Made by a program: the position numbers and the translations under genes
Assembly (NCBI GenBank): GCA_002205125.1
Contig: NIOE01000012.1
Span: 210,327-274,326, forward strand
Source: Roseateles noduli
GTDB taxonomy: Bacteria; Pseudomonadota; Gammaproteobacteria; Burkholderiales; Burkholderiaceae_C
Reading direction: 5' to 3'
DNA length: 64,000 nucleotides
Notes under the pieces: model-generated
What the model saw: the letters and a program-made list of their open reading frames with translations, nothing else
What the model was told of the DNA's origin: nothing
The model's database searches: none
Shown here: in pieces, positions 1 through 8,334 of the stretch
Layout: every line of letters starts with the position of its first letter
Numbering within the stretch: position 1 is the first letter of the stretch

Positions 1-906
1 AGCCTGGCCGGCGGACGGTCGTTCCTGATCGGCCTGCTGTATTACGACCCGTCGGCGGCCTTCGTCGGTGGTGTCCAGCAGGGGGCGACGCTGCGTTGCC
101 GCGAGGCGGGTTATCACCTCGTCGTCGAATCGCTCCACAACGATGCTCCGGACCTCGCCATGCAGGTCGACCGCATGGTCTCCGCGCTGCGACCGGACGG
201 CATGATCCTGACCCCGCCGCTGTGCGACAACCCGCAGGTGCTGTCCGCCTTGCGCGAGAGCCAGACGCCGTGTGTGCTGATCTCCCCGGCCGCCGACGAG
301 CCCGACCATCCCAGCGTCCGCATGGACGACGTGCATGCGGCGGAGGAGATCACCAACCTGCTGATCAGCCTCGGCCACACGCGCATCGCGATCATCAAGG
401 GCGCGAAGGAGCAGGTCGCGTCCAAGCGCCGCTACCAGGGCTACCTGGCCGCGTTGAAGGCGCACAAGTTGCCGCTGGACAAGGACCTGGTGGTGCAGGG
501 GGACTTCACCTTCGACACCGGCGTCGAAGCGGCGTATCAACTGCTGAGCCGACGCCAACGCCCGACCGCGGTCTTCGCGAGCAACGACGACATGGCGTTG
601 GGTGTGCTGGCCGCGGCGCAACGCCTCGGCCTCGCCGTCCCGGGCGACCTCTCCATCGCCGGCTTCGACGACACGCCCGCTGCCGCGCGCGTGTGGCCGC
701 CGCTGACGACGGTCCGCCAGCCGATGGACGACATGGCGCGCGCCGCCGTCGACCTGCTGATCGGCACGCCGCGCGATGCCGACCCCGAGGTCGGCGCCGA
801 AGAGGCTGCGAAGCCCAAGCACCGCGTCCTGCCGCACGAACTGGTGGTGCGCGACTCCACCGCGGTGCTCGGCACCAAGGCCGCGCCGCGCCTCAAGAAG
901 GCCTGA
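1..906 (+). CDS. LacI-family transcriptional regulator (5'-truncated by window edge)
   Basis: The reading frame is open from base 1 to the TGA at 904-906 and gives 301 residues. The N-terminal helix-turn-helix lies before the window. What remains is the periplasmic-binding-protein-like effector domain of the LacI/GalR family: it opens with FLIGLLYYDPSAAFVGG, and later has FASNDDMALGVLAAA and SIAGFDDTPAAARVWPPLTT, the conserved sugar-binding and dimerisation segments. Its 3' end is 17 bp from the converging halogenase gene. It most likely represses the divergent halogenase/TonB-receptor promoters, where two LacI-type palindromes lie; that target is inferred from position. The ligand is probably a glucoside or glucose derivative, also inferred. 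Confidence 0.93.
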   Translation, partial: SLAGGRSFLIGLLYYDPSAAFVGGVQQGATLRCREAGYHLVVESLHNDAPDLAMQVDRMVSALRPDGMILTPPLCDNPQVLSALRESQTPCVLISPAADEPDHPSVRMDDVHAAEEITNLLISLGHTRIAIIKGAKEQVASKRRYQGYLAALKAHKLPLDKDLVVQGDFTFDTGVEAAYQLLSRRQRPTAVFASNDDMALGVLAAAQRLGLAVPGDLSIAGFDDTPAAARVWPPLTTVRQPMDDMARAAVDLLIGTPRDADPEVGAEEAAKPKHRVLPHELVVRDSTAVLGTKAAPRLKKA

Positions 907-923
907 GCGCCGTCAGGCCGGGC

Positions 924-2477
924 TCACGCCGCTCGCCTGCCCGTCCGTGCGAGTAGCTGCTCGATCAGCACCCGATGCGGCGGCAGATCCCGCAGCGCAT
1001 GCGCGCCGAGCTGCGCGATCGTCGCGAACTCCTTCCGGGCCTCCTCGCTGCGCATCAGCGCGGCGGCACCCGTCCCGAGCTGCGTCTTGAATTCCATCCC
1101 GTAGAGCACGTACTGCCAGCTCGCCGGCAGGTACATCTCGACGTCGGTGATGAAGTCCAGGCGCTGCGGCGGCCGGCAGCGCCACATCGCGAGCTTCTCT
1201 TTCAGCGTGTCGGTGAACGACGCCGGATCCGCGTTCTCGCGCCAGAACGCGGTGTCCGTGCGCTGCGTCAGTCCGTAGTGCAGCTTGATGAAGTCGACGA
1301 TCCGCGCGTAGCGCTCATTCATGAACGCGTTGAAGTGCTTCGCCACCGGCGCGGTATCGCCGTTGAACGGGAACAGCTGTCCGATCAGATACGTCGCGGT
1401 CTCGATGAGCCCGATGCCCGACGACTCCAGCGGCTCCAGGAAGCCGCCTGACAGCCCGACCGCCACGCAGTTCTTCACCCACTGCGTCTCGCGATACCCG
1501 ATGTTGAGCGCGAGCTTGCGCGGCGTCAGCGCGTCCGACGCCGGGCCGATGTAGCGGCGCAGCGCGCGTTCCGCTTCCTCGTCGTCGCAATGCCGGCTGC
1601 TGTACACATGGCCGATGCCGCGACGTTCCTGCAGCCCGATGTCCCAGATCCAGCCGTGATCCTGCGCGCTCGCGATCGTGTACGACGCGATCGGCGCATC
1701 CGGTCGCGCATACGGCACCTGCATCGCCAATGCGCTGTCGACGAAGAGCACGTCGCGCATCGACTTGAACGGCGAGCCCAGCGCCTCGCCGATCAATCGC
1801 GCCCGGAAGCCGCTGCAATCGACATAGAGCCCGGCCGTCAAGGTGCCGGCCTCCTTCGTGTGCACGGCGGCGATCGCGCCCTGTTCATCGAGATCCACGC
1901 GATCCACCGTCGCGATCACGCGCTTCACACCGAGCGCCTGCCCATGCTCCGCGAGCAGCGCGGCGAAGCGTCCCGCATCGAAGTGATACGCGTAGTTCAA
2001 CGGCCCGAGGAAGTCCCCGTCGCTCGCCCGCTTCGGCCCGTGCCGCGCATCCGCCACGGCCTTCTGCAGCGTCACGGCTTCGGCGAATGCGCGCCCCTCG
2101 CCGGCGTCGCCCATCAGCCAGTACGGCAGCAACTCCGGCGCACCAGGCCGCTGGCTCGGCTGACTGAACGGATGGAAGTAGTGATCGGCGCCCGCGGCCC
2201 CCGGCGGCCGCACCCAATGCTCGAACCGGATGCCCTGCTTGTACGTCGCCGAGCAGGCGTCGAGGAACTCCGCCTCGCCGATGCCGATCGCCGACAGCGT
2301 CCCGCGGATCGAGGGGAAGGTGCCTTCGCCGACGCCGATGATGCCGATATCGCTGGACTCCACCAGCGTGATGCGGATGCCGCCGTGCGCGGTGCCGAGC
2401 TGTCGCGCGAGGAATGCGGCGGTCAGCCAGCCGGCGGTGCCGCCGCCGACGATGAGGATGTCCTGGATGGGCTGCAT
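924..2477 (-). CDS. Tryptophan-halogenase-family flavin-dependent protein
   Basis: 517 residues. The ATG at 2477 is chosen over upstream in-frame starts because AGGAGA precedes it at good spacing and the protein then begins directly with the FAD fold (GGGTAGW, residues 11-17). Family hallmarks are present: GVGEGTFPS near residue 48, Lys80 at the place of the catalytic lysine (Lys79 in PrnA/RebH), GWIWDIG at 275-281 (the WxWxI part of WxWxIP, with Gly instead of Pro), and LEPLES with Glu351 near the catalytic glutamate position. Known members halogenate tryptophan or other aromatics using FADH2, O2 and halide. Many relatives sit beside TonB receptors in carbohydrate loci and have no proven substrate; this is one of those. 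It is divergent from the TonB receptor and probably co-regulated with it. Confidence 0.88.
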   Translation of the reverse strand: MQPIQDILIVGGGTAGWLTAAFLARQLGTAHGGIRITLVESSDIGIIGVGEGTFPSIRGTLSAIGIGEAEFLDACSATYKQGIRFEHWVRPPGAAGADHYFHPFSQPSQRPGAPELLPYWLMGDAGEGRAFAEAVTLQKAVADARHGPKRASDGDFLGPLNYAYHFDAGRFAALLAEHGQALGVKRVIATVDRVDLDEQGAIAAVHTKEAGTLTAGLYVDCSGFRARLIGEALGSPFKSMRDVLFVDSALAMQVPYARPDAPIASYTIASAQDHGWIWDIGLQERRGIGHVYSSRHCDDEEAERALRRYIGPASDALTPRKLALNIGYRETQWVKNCVAVGLSGGFLEPLESSGIGLIETATYLIGQLFPFNGDTAPVAKHFNAFMNERYARIVDFIKLHYGLTQRTDTAFWRENADPASFTDTLKEKLAMWRCRPPQRLDFITDVEMYLPASWQYVLYGMEFKTQLGTGAAALMRSEEARKEFATIAQLGAHALRDLPPHRVLIEQLLARTGRRAA

Positions 2478-2573
2478 GCGTGTGTCTCCTGGTCGGGTCT
2501 GCTCTGTTGTTGCGGTCCGATCTGACGTCGGATCCGGATCCTGCGATCTACGGGTAAATGATAGTGAGCAAAA

Positions 2574-2587
2574 TGACAACGATGTCA
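2574..2587. promoter_or_regulatory. LacI-type operator near-palindrome, halogenase side
   Basis: TGACAACGATGTCA is an imperfect copy of the perfect palindrome 24 bp to the right. On the minus strand it overlaps TTGACA (2588-2583), a -35 box followed after 19 bp by TATCAT, reading toward the halogenase gene. Binding here would block that promoter. The CG-centred dyad is typical of LacI/GalR operators; the identity of the binding protein is inferred from the neighbouring regulator. Confidence 0.65.
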
Positions 2588-2596
2588 ATCAGAGCG

Positions 2597-2626
2597 TTGA
2601 CAACGTTGTCATGCGTTGCCTACCAT
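2597..2626 (+). promoter_or_regulatory. Promoter with embedded LacI-type operator, TonB-receptor side
   Basis: TTGACA at 2597-2602 is a consensus -35 box, followed after 18 bp by TACCAT at 2621-2626 as a -10 box. The perfect palindrome TGACAACGTTGTCA (2598-2611) covers the -35 box. This would let a LacI-family repressor shut off the receptor/ABC/GH1/glk operon directly. Seen in sequence; the regulator assignment is inference. Confidence 0.7.
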
Positions 2627-2694
2627 GCGCTCAAATTAGAAGAACAAGACCACCCGGACCAGAGCTTCGAATCGAAAGCCCACCAGGAGACAAC

Positions 2695-5145
2695 ATGACT
2701 GACCGCCTCATCCGCCGGCCGCGCCTCGGCCTTTCCACGCCTGTCCAGATCGCGGTGCTCGCGCTGCTGGCCGGCGCCGCCCACGCCCAATCGACCGAAG
2801 CCCCCGCGCCGGCGCCGCAGGCTGAAACCGGCACCACCGCCGCCACGTCGTCGACCGACGGCAAGGAGAACAAGGCGCTGCCTCAAGTCGTCGTCACGGC
2901 GACCAAACGCGCCACGTCGCTGCAGAAGACCCCGATCGCGGTGACCGCGATCAGCGCGTCGACCATCGACGACGCCCACGTCAAGAGCATGCTCGACGTG
3001 TTCAACCTCGTGCCCAGCATGCAGGGCACGGGGCAGGGCGATCACGGCATCGTGAGCATCACGCTGCGCGGCATCGGCAACGACTCCGCCAAGACCGAAT
3101 ACGCCGACCCCGAGGTCGCGCTGTTCGTCGACGGTGTCTTCGCGCCGCGCCCGGAAGGCGCCGCGACCATGCTGTTCGACCTCGACGGCATCGAAGTGCT
3201 GCGCGGCCCGCAGGGCACGCTGTGGGGACGCAACTCCACCGTCGGCACCATCAACATGAAGACGGCCAAGCCGGTGTTGAAGGACAACTCCGGCTACGTC
3301 GAACTCGGCACCGGCACCTACAACCGCCTGGGCGCCAAGGGCGCGATCAACATCCCGCTGGGCGACACGCTCGCGGCGCGCGTGGCCTTCATCCACGAGC
3401 AGCACGACGGCTACGTCGACTACCAGAAGCCGACGCAGTACACGATCGCGCAGCAGCAGGCCGCCTACAACGCGGGCAACACGGCCGGTACCTTCCCGCC
3501 GTTCCAGCCGATCAACTACAACCTGTTCACCACCGGCGGACCGAAGTACAACGCGCAGGACCAGACCGCCGCGCGCCTGAGCTTCCTGTGGCAGCCGATC
3601 AAGGAATTCCGCTGGGACGTGTCGGTCGAGCAGTTCGCCGACCGCGGCACGCCGGCGATGAGCCTGATGCAGACCCCGCGCGACGGCCAGAAGTTCTGGT
3701 CCGCGCTGATCGACACGGCGCCGTCGCTCAAGCGCGACTCCACCTCGATCCGCAGCCGCGCGGAGTACGACATGGGCGGCATGTCGCTGGCCTACGTCGC
3801 GGGCTACACCCACTTCAAGGGATCGGGCACCTACGACCAGGACCTGGGCGTGCAGATGCCGACCAGCTTCACGACGGGCGCCAACCACCAGGAAGACAAC
3901 ACCGTCTGGACCAGCTACCGCAGCCAGAGCCATGAACTGACGCTGCAGAGCACGGCCAAGCAGACCATCGATTGGGTGCTGGGCCTGTACTACGCGGCCG
4001 AGGACAACGGCATCCGCTTCGACATCCCGATCATGAACGGGACGCAGCAGGGCACGGTGAGCTGGCAGGGCTCGTTCATCCAGCCCAAGGAGACGGTCGA
4101 TTCCAAGGCCGCCTTCGGCCAGGCGACCTGGAACCTGACCGACGCCTTCCACGTCACCGGCGGCCTGCGCTACACGCACGACGACCGCAAGAACATCGGC
4201 GGTCGCGGCTGGACCTGGAACAACAACCCCGCCGCGCCGCAGATCCCGCTGAATCCGACGATCGATCCGACCGATCCGGCCAACGGCTACGTCGCGGGCA
4301 ACATCAACGACGCCCACTACAAAGGTAGCAAGACGACCTGGCTGGCGCGCGCCACCTACGACATCGACAAGAGCTCGATGGCCTACGGCAGCGTGTCCAC
4401 CGGCTACAAGTCCGGCGGCACCGGCGACGGCGGCCTGCCCTACGGCCCGGAGACGCTCACCAACTACGAGGTCGGCTACAAGACCTCGCTGCTGGACGGA
4501 CGCATGACCTTCAACGTCAGCGCGTACCACATGAAGTTCAAGGACTTCCAGTTCAGCGCCCCGGTGATCGTCAACGGCAACCGCCAGTTCGCCTACTCCA
4601 ACGCCGAGGGCGCGAAGGTGTCCGGCGTCGAGCTCGAGACAGCCTGGATGATCACCAACGACGACAAGCTGATGCTGTCGGCGTCGTACACGAAGACCAA
4701 GCTGGGTCAGCTGGTGGCGGCGTCCAACGACTACCAGCTGCCGACCTGCTTCGACGCGACGCTGGGCGGGACCTGCCTGAACGTGACCGGTCACGAGCTG
4801 CCGCATGCCCCCAAGGTGGCGATCCAGCTGATGTACGAGCACGTCTTCCCACTCGCCAACGGCGACCAGGTCGCGCCGCGCATCAGCTACCACTACCAGT
4901 CGGCCAACTGGCTGTCGGTCTTCAACCTGGGCGACGGCGACCGCCAGAAGGCGTACTCGACGGCGGACATCAGCGTGCGCTACACGTCGAAGAAGAACTG
5001 GTACGTCGACGGCTTCGTGCGCAACGTGTCGGACGAGAAGATCAAGACCAGCGCGGGCAGCGCGGTGAGCTTCGCCAATCCGGTGTGGACCGCGCAGTAC
5101 GCGGCGCCTCGGACCTTCGGTCTGAACGCGGGCTACAACTTCTGA
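2695..5145 (+). CDS. TonB-dependent outer-membrane receptor
   Basis: 816 residues from the ATG at 2695, which has AGGAGA seven bases upstream and begins a signal peptide ending AHA before QSTEAP. After an Ala/Pro-rich segment comes a TonB-box-like stretch (VVVTATKR) and the plug domain (LRGIGND, FVDGVFAPRPEGA, LRGPQGTLWGRNSTVGTINM). A long beta-barrel follows, ending in the terminal-aromatic signature GLNAGYNF. TonB-dependent transporters move bulky substrates across the outer membrane using proton-motive force relayed by TonB-ExbB-ExbD. As the first gene upstream of sugar-import and beta-glucosidase genes, it most likely takes up a glucoside or oligosaccharide rather than a siderophore; that is inference from context. 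Confidence 0.92.
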   Translation: MTDRLIRRPRLGLSTPVQIAVLALLAGAAHAQSTEAPAPAPQAETGTTAATSSTDGKENKALPQVVVTATKRATSLQKTPIAVTAISASTIDDAHVKSMLDVFNLVPSMQGTGQGDHGIVSITLRGIGNDSAKTEYADPEVALFVDGVFAPRPEGAATMLFDLDGIEVLRGPQGTLWGRNSTVGTINMKTAKPVLKDNSGYVELGTGTYNRLGAKGAINIPLGDTLAARVAFIHEQHDGYVDYQKPTQYTIAQQQAAYNAGNTAGTFPPFQPINYNLFTTGGPKYNAQDQTAARLSFLWQPIKEFRWDVSVEQFADRGTPAMSLMQTPRDGQKFWSALIDTAPSLKRDSTSIRSRAEYDMGGMSLAYVAGYTHFKGSGTYDQDLGVQMPTSFTTGANHQEDNTVWTSYRSQSHELTLQSTAKQTIDWVLGLYYAAEDNGIRFDIPIMNGTQQGTVSWQGSFIQPKETVDSKAAFGQATWNLTDAFHVTGGLRYTHDDRKNIGGRGWTWNNNPAAPQIPLNPTIDPTDPANGYVAGNINDAHYKGSKTTWLARATYDIDKSSMAYGSVSTGYKSGGTGDGGLPYGPETLTNYEVGYKTSLLDGRMTFNVSAYHMKFKDFQFSAPVIVNGNRQFAYSNAEGAKVSGVELETAWMITNDDKLMLSASYTKTKLGQLVAASNDYQLPTCFDATLGGTCLNVTGHELPHAPKVAIQLMYEHVFPLANGDQVAPRISYHYQSANWLSVFNLGDGDRQKAYSTADISVRYTSKKNWYVDGFVRNVSDEKIKTSAGSAVSFANPVWTAQYAAPRTFGLNAGYNF

Positions 5146-5150
5146 CCGCT

Positions 5151-6464
5151 GTGCCCGATGTCCACCTGACCCGGCGATCGGCGGCGCGTGCGCTGCTGGT
5201 GGCCGGGGCGGCCGCCGCGCTCCCAGGAGCCTTCCCTGTGGCGGTGTCGGCGGCGGCCCAGGTGGCCCCGACGCGCGCAACGACCTCGGTGCTGCGCGTC
5301 GCCACATTCCCCGACCTCGACCGCGCCGCGATCGCGGCCGCGCCCCGCTGGCGCGCGCTGCATCCGGAGGTCGAGCTCAAGTTGCTGTCGATGCAATACG
5401 CGGATCACCACCTGTCGATGACGACGGCGTTGGCGACGGGCTCCGGCCTGCCCGACGTGATGGCGATCGACCTGCGCTACATCGGCAAGTTCGCCGGTTC
5501 GGGAGGCTTCGTCGACCTGAACCAGGCGCCGTTCAACGCCGCCGCGCATGCCGACGACTACGTCCGCTTCGCGATGGCGCAGGGCGTGGGCCCGAACGGC
5601 ACGCAGATCGCGATCCCCGCCGACATCGGCCCCGGCACGCTGATCTACCGCAAGGACCTGCTCGACAAGGCGGGTGTCAGCGAAGCGGAGATCACCCGCG
5701 ACTGGGCCTCGTACCTCGCCGCGGGCGAGCGCATCCGCAAGACCACCGGCGCCTACCTGATGGCCGATGCCGCCGACCTGCGCGACATCGCGCTGCGCCA
5801 GGGGCTGCAGGACGGCGAAGGCCTCTACTTCGATGCGGAAGGTCGTGTGCTCGTTGAGTCGGCGCGCTTCCGCCACGCCTTCGAGCTCGGCCGCGCCGCG
5901 CGCCGCGCGGGCCTGGACGCTCGTGCGATCGCGTGGACCAACGACTGGGCGGCCGGCTTCAAGCAGGGCCGCATCGCGACGCAGATGATGGGCGCCTGGC
6001 TCGTCGGCCAGCTGCGCAACTGGATCGCGCCGCAGACAACCGGCCTGTGGCGCTCGGCGCCGCTGCCTGGCGGCGTGCAGGCCGCATACGGCGGATCGTT
6101 CTATGCGATCCCGAAGAAGGCCGCCAACAAGAGCGCCGCCTGGGATTTCATCCGCCTGATGACGGCCGACGCGCAGGTGCAGCTGGAATCGCTCAAGGTG
6201 CTGGACAGCTTCCCCGCGATGCGCGCGGTGCTGCGCGACCCGGTGATGGACGAGCCGATCGACTTCCTCGGCGGACAACGCGCACGCCAGCTGTGGCGCG
6301 AGACCGCGTCGCATATCCCCGCGATCCCGGTGAACCGGTTCGACGTGCTCGCCACGACCGTGATCCGGGACGAGTTCGAGCGGGTCATCTCCAAGGGCAA
6401 GGCCATCGCCGAAGCGCTGGCCGACGCGCGATACCTCATCGAGCGCCGCGCTCGCCGGCGCTGA
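5151..6464 (+). CDS. ABC transporter extracellular sugar-binding protein
   Basis: 437 residues from a GTG at 5151, five bases after the receptor stop, so translation is probably coupled. An ATG-started frame would run back into the receptor gene. The N-terminus has a twin-arginine export signal pattern (LTRRSAARALLVAGAAAALP), suggesting Tat export of a folded protein. The body matches solute-binding protein family 1: LRVATFPD at the mature start, ATGSGLPDVMAIDLRYIGKFA, IPADIGPGTLIYRKDLLDKAG, and AAYGGSFYAIPKKAANKSAAWDFI near the C-terminus. It would hand a mono- or oligosaccharide to the two permeases encoded next. The exact start is uncertain because no good ribosome-binding site is visible. 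Confidence 0.88.
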   Translation: MPDVHLTRRSAARALLVAGAAAALPGAFPVAVSAAAQVAPTRATTSVLRVATFPDLDRAAIAAAPRWRALHPEVELKLLSMQYADHHLSMTTALATGSGLPDVMAIDLRYIGKFAGSGGFVDLNQAPFNAAAHADDYVRFAMAQGVGPNGTQIAIPADIGPGTLIYRKDLLDKAGVSEAEITRDWASYLAAGERIRKTTGAYLMADAADLRDIALRQGLQDGEGLYFDAEGRVLVESARFRHAFELGRAARRAGLDARAIAWTNDWAAGFKQGRIATQMMGAWLVGQLRNWIAPQTTGLWRSAPLPGGVQAAYGGSFYAIPKKAANKSAAWDFIRLMTADAQVQLESLKVLDSFPAMRAVLRDPVMDEPIDFLGGQRARQLWRETASHIPAIPVNRFDVLATTVIRDEFERVISKGKAIAEALADARYLIERRARRR

Positions 6465-6474
6465 GGCCATACGC

Positions 6475-7482
6475 ATGAACGCGCGCCCCTCCCCTTCGCT
6501 CGCCGCCCCGCGCCCGTCCCGGCTGCGGTTGCCGGCGCTGCGGTCGCGTCGTCTCGCGCCTTACCTGTTCATCGCGCCGTTCTTCGCGCTGTTCCTGGTG
6601 TTCAGCCTGTTCCCGCTGGTCTTCTCGATCTACCTGTCGCTGCAGCAGTGGAATCCGGCCGAGGGCCTGCACACGATGCACTGGGTCGGGCTGGAGAACT
6701 ACGGTTACGCGCTCACCGATCCATGGTTCTGGGATGCGCTCTACAACACCGCCTGGTTCGCGCTGGTGGCCGGCGTGCCGCAGCATCTGGTGGCGCTGCC
6801 GCTGGCCTTCTTCATCCACCGGCGCTTCAAGCGCGGCCGGGACCTGATCGTCGGCGCGTACTTCGTCCCGTACATCACGTCGAGCGTGGCGATCGCGCTG
6901 ATCTTCACGACGCTCTATTCGAAAGACTACGGCCTGATCAACGCCGCGCTGGCGGAGCTCACGCGGATTCCGTTCATCGGCAGCCCGCTGGCATCGCTGA
7001 CCGCGCTGAAGGACGGCGGCATCGACTGGCTGGGCGACGCCGACGTCACGCGGCCCGCCGTCGCCTTCGTCGTGTTCTGGCGCTACCTGGGCTGGAACCT
7101 GGTGCTCTACCTGTCGGGCCTGCAGGTCATCGACAAGGACCTCTACGAGGCGGCGACGCTGGACGGCGCCACCGAGTGGCAGCAGTTCTGGCACGTCACG
7201 CTGCCGCTGCTCAAGCCGATGATGTTCTTCGCGGTGACGCTGACCATCATCGGCAACCTGCAGCTGTTCGAGGAACCCTTCATCCTCGTCGACGGGGAGA
7301 AGGGCGTGTCGTCGTCCGTGATGACGACGGCGATCTTCATGTACCGGACGGCGTTCTCGGACGGCGACTTCGGCACCGCGTCGGCGATGTCGTGGCTGAT
7401 GTTCGTGCTGATCGCCGCGCTGACCTGGCTCAACGCGCGGCTGTTCGGCCGCGACCCGCGGAGCGCCCATGGCAAGCGCTGA
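6475..7482 (+). CDS. ABC sugar permease, MalF/UgpA type
   Basis: 335 residues. A first membrane helix (YLFIAPFFALFLVFSLFPLVFSIYL begins near residue 28) is followed by about five more. The cytoplasmic EAA loop, which docks the ATPase, is clear: EAATLDGATEWQQFWHVTLP. The family role is one half of the inner-membrane channel of a carbohydrate ABC importer. It lies 10 bp after the binding-protein gene and overlaps the next permease by 14 bp, so the three form one transcription unit. No ATP-binding-subunit gene occurs nearby, so it probably uses a shared MalK/UgpC-like ATPase encoded elsewhere. Confidence 0.92.
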   Translation: MNARPSPSLAAPRPSRLRLPALRSRRLAPYLFIAPFFALFLVFSLFPLVFSIYLSLQQWNPAEGLHTMHWVGLENYGYALTDPWFWDALYNTAWFALVAGVPQHLVALPLAFFIHRRFKRGRDLIVGAYFVPYITSSVAIALIFTTLYSKDYGLINAALAELTRIPFIGSPLASLTALKDGGIDWLGDADVTRPAVAFVVFWRYLGWNLVLYLSGLQVIDKDLYEAATLDGATEWQQFWHVTLPLLKPMMFFAVTLTIIGNLQLFEEPFILVDGEKGVSSSVMTTAIFMYRTAFSDGDFGTASAMSWLMFVLIAALTWLNARLFGRDPRSAHGKR

Positions 7483-8311
7483 ACGCCATTCGCGGGACCG
7501 GTCGGCGTGGCCGGCGCGGCTGATCGTCGCGGCGGGCGCGGTGCTGCTCGTGGCGCCGCTGTACTTCACCTTCGTCTTCGCGACGCACGGACGCACGGAG
7601 ATCTTCGACAACCCGCCGCCGCTGTGGTTCGGCGACGCGGCGTCGTCGAACCTGCGGCTGCTCGAAGAGCGCCTACCGTTCTGGCGCAACCTCGGCATGA
7701 GCCTCTACGTCGCCTCGATGACGACGGTGCTCAACCTGCTGCTGTGCTCGCTGGCGGGCTACGCGTTCGCGATCTACGAGTTCCGCTTCAAGGGGACGCT
7801 CTTCGCGATCGTGCTCGGCTCGATGATGCTGCCCGCGTTCATGCACATGATCCCGAGCTTCATGGTGATGGACGCGCTGGGCTGGATCGATGAGCCGCGC
7901 GCGCTCTACGTGCCGGCGGCGGCGAGCGCGCTGGGCATCTTCCTGATGCGGCAGTACATCGGCTCGGCCATCCCGCCCGATTTGATCGATGCCGCCCGCA
8001 TCGACGGCTGCGGCGAGCTGCGCATCTTCTGGAGCATCGTGCTGCCGCTGCTCATGCCGGCGCTGGGCACGCTGGGCCTGATCACCTTCATCGCGAGCTG
8101 GAACAACTTCGTCGCGCCGCTGGTCGTCATGCGCTCGGCCGAAAACTACACGCTGCCGCTGGCGCTGCGCTCGATGCAGGCGCCCAACAACACCGAATGG
8201 GGCGCGCTGATGATCGGCAGCGCCATCGCGATGCTGCCCTTGCTGGTGGCGTACTTCTTCAGCGCCCGGCGGCTCGTCGCCGGGCTCACCTCGGGCGCCG
8301 TGCGCGGCTGA
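7469..8311 (+). CDS. ABC sugar permease, MalG/UgpE type
   Basis: 280 residues and about six membrane helices (first LIVAAGAVLLVAPLYFTFVF). The EAA loop reads DAARIDGCGELRIFWSIVLP, in the usual place before the last two helices. LMPALGTLGLITFIASWNNFVAPLVV is typical of MalG-like subunits. The 14-bp overlap with the preceding permease indicates translational coupling. It completes the membrane channel of the importer. Its substrate is inferred from the adjacent GH1 enzyme to be a beta-glucoside. Confidence 0.92.
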   Translation: MASAERHSRDRSAWPARLIVAAGAVLLVAPLYFTFVFATHGRTEIFDNPPPLWFGDAASSNLRLLEERLPFWRNLGMSLYVASMTTVLNLLLCSLAGYAFAIYEFRFKGTLFAIVLGSMMLPAFMHMIPSFMVMDALGWIDEPRALYVPAAASALGIFLMRQYIGSAIPPDLIDAARIDGCGELRIFWSIVLPLLMPALGTLGLITFIASWNNFVAPLVVMRSAENYTLPLALRSMQAPNNTEWGALMIGSAIAMLPLLVAYFFSARRLVAGLTSGAVRG

Positions 8312-8334
8312 CCGAACCGACCGCCGGAAACGCC

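Noticed and set aside
924..2477. The halogenase gene as part of a natural-product cluster
   Set aside because: There are no NRPS, PKS, RiPP or tailoring genes nearby; the neighbours are sugar uptake and breakdown genes.
2620..5307. A long open frame of almost 900 codons on the minus strand opposite the TonB receptor
   Set aside because: It is a shadow of the high-GC receptor gene: very rich in Arg/Val/Ala/Gly, no domain, no ribosome-binding site; the plus strand has clear signal peptide, plug and barrel motifs.
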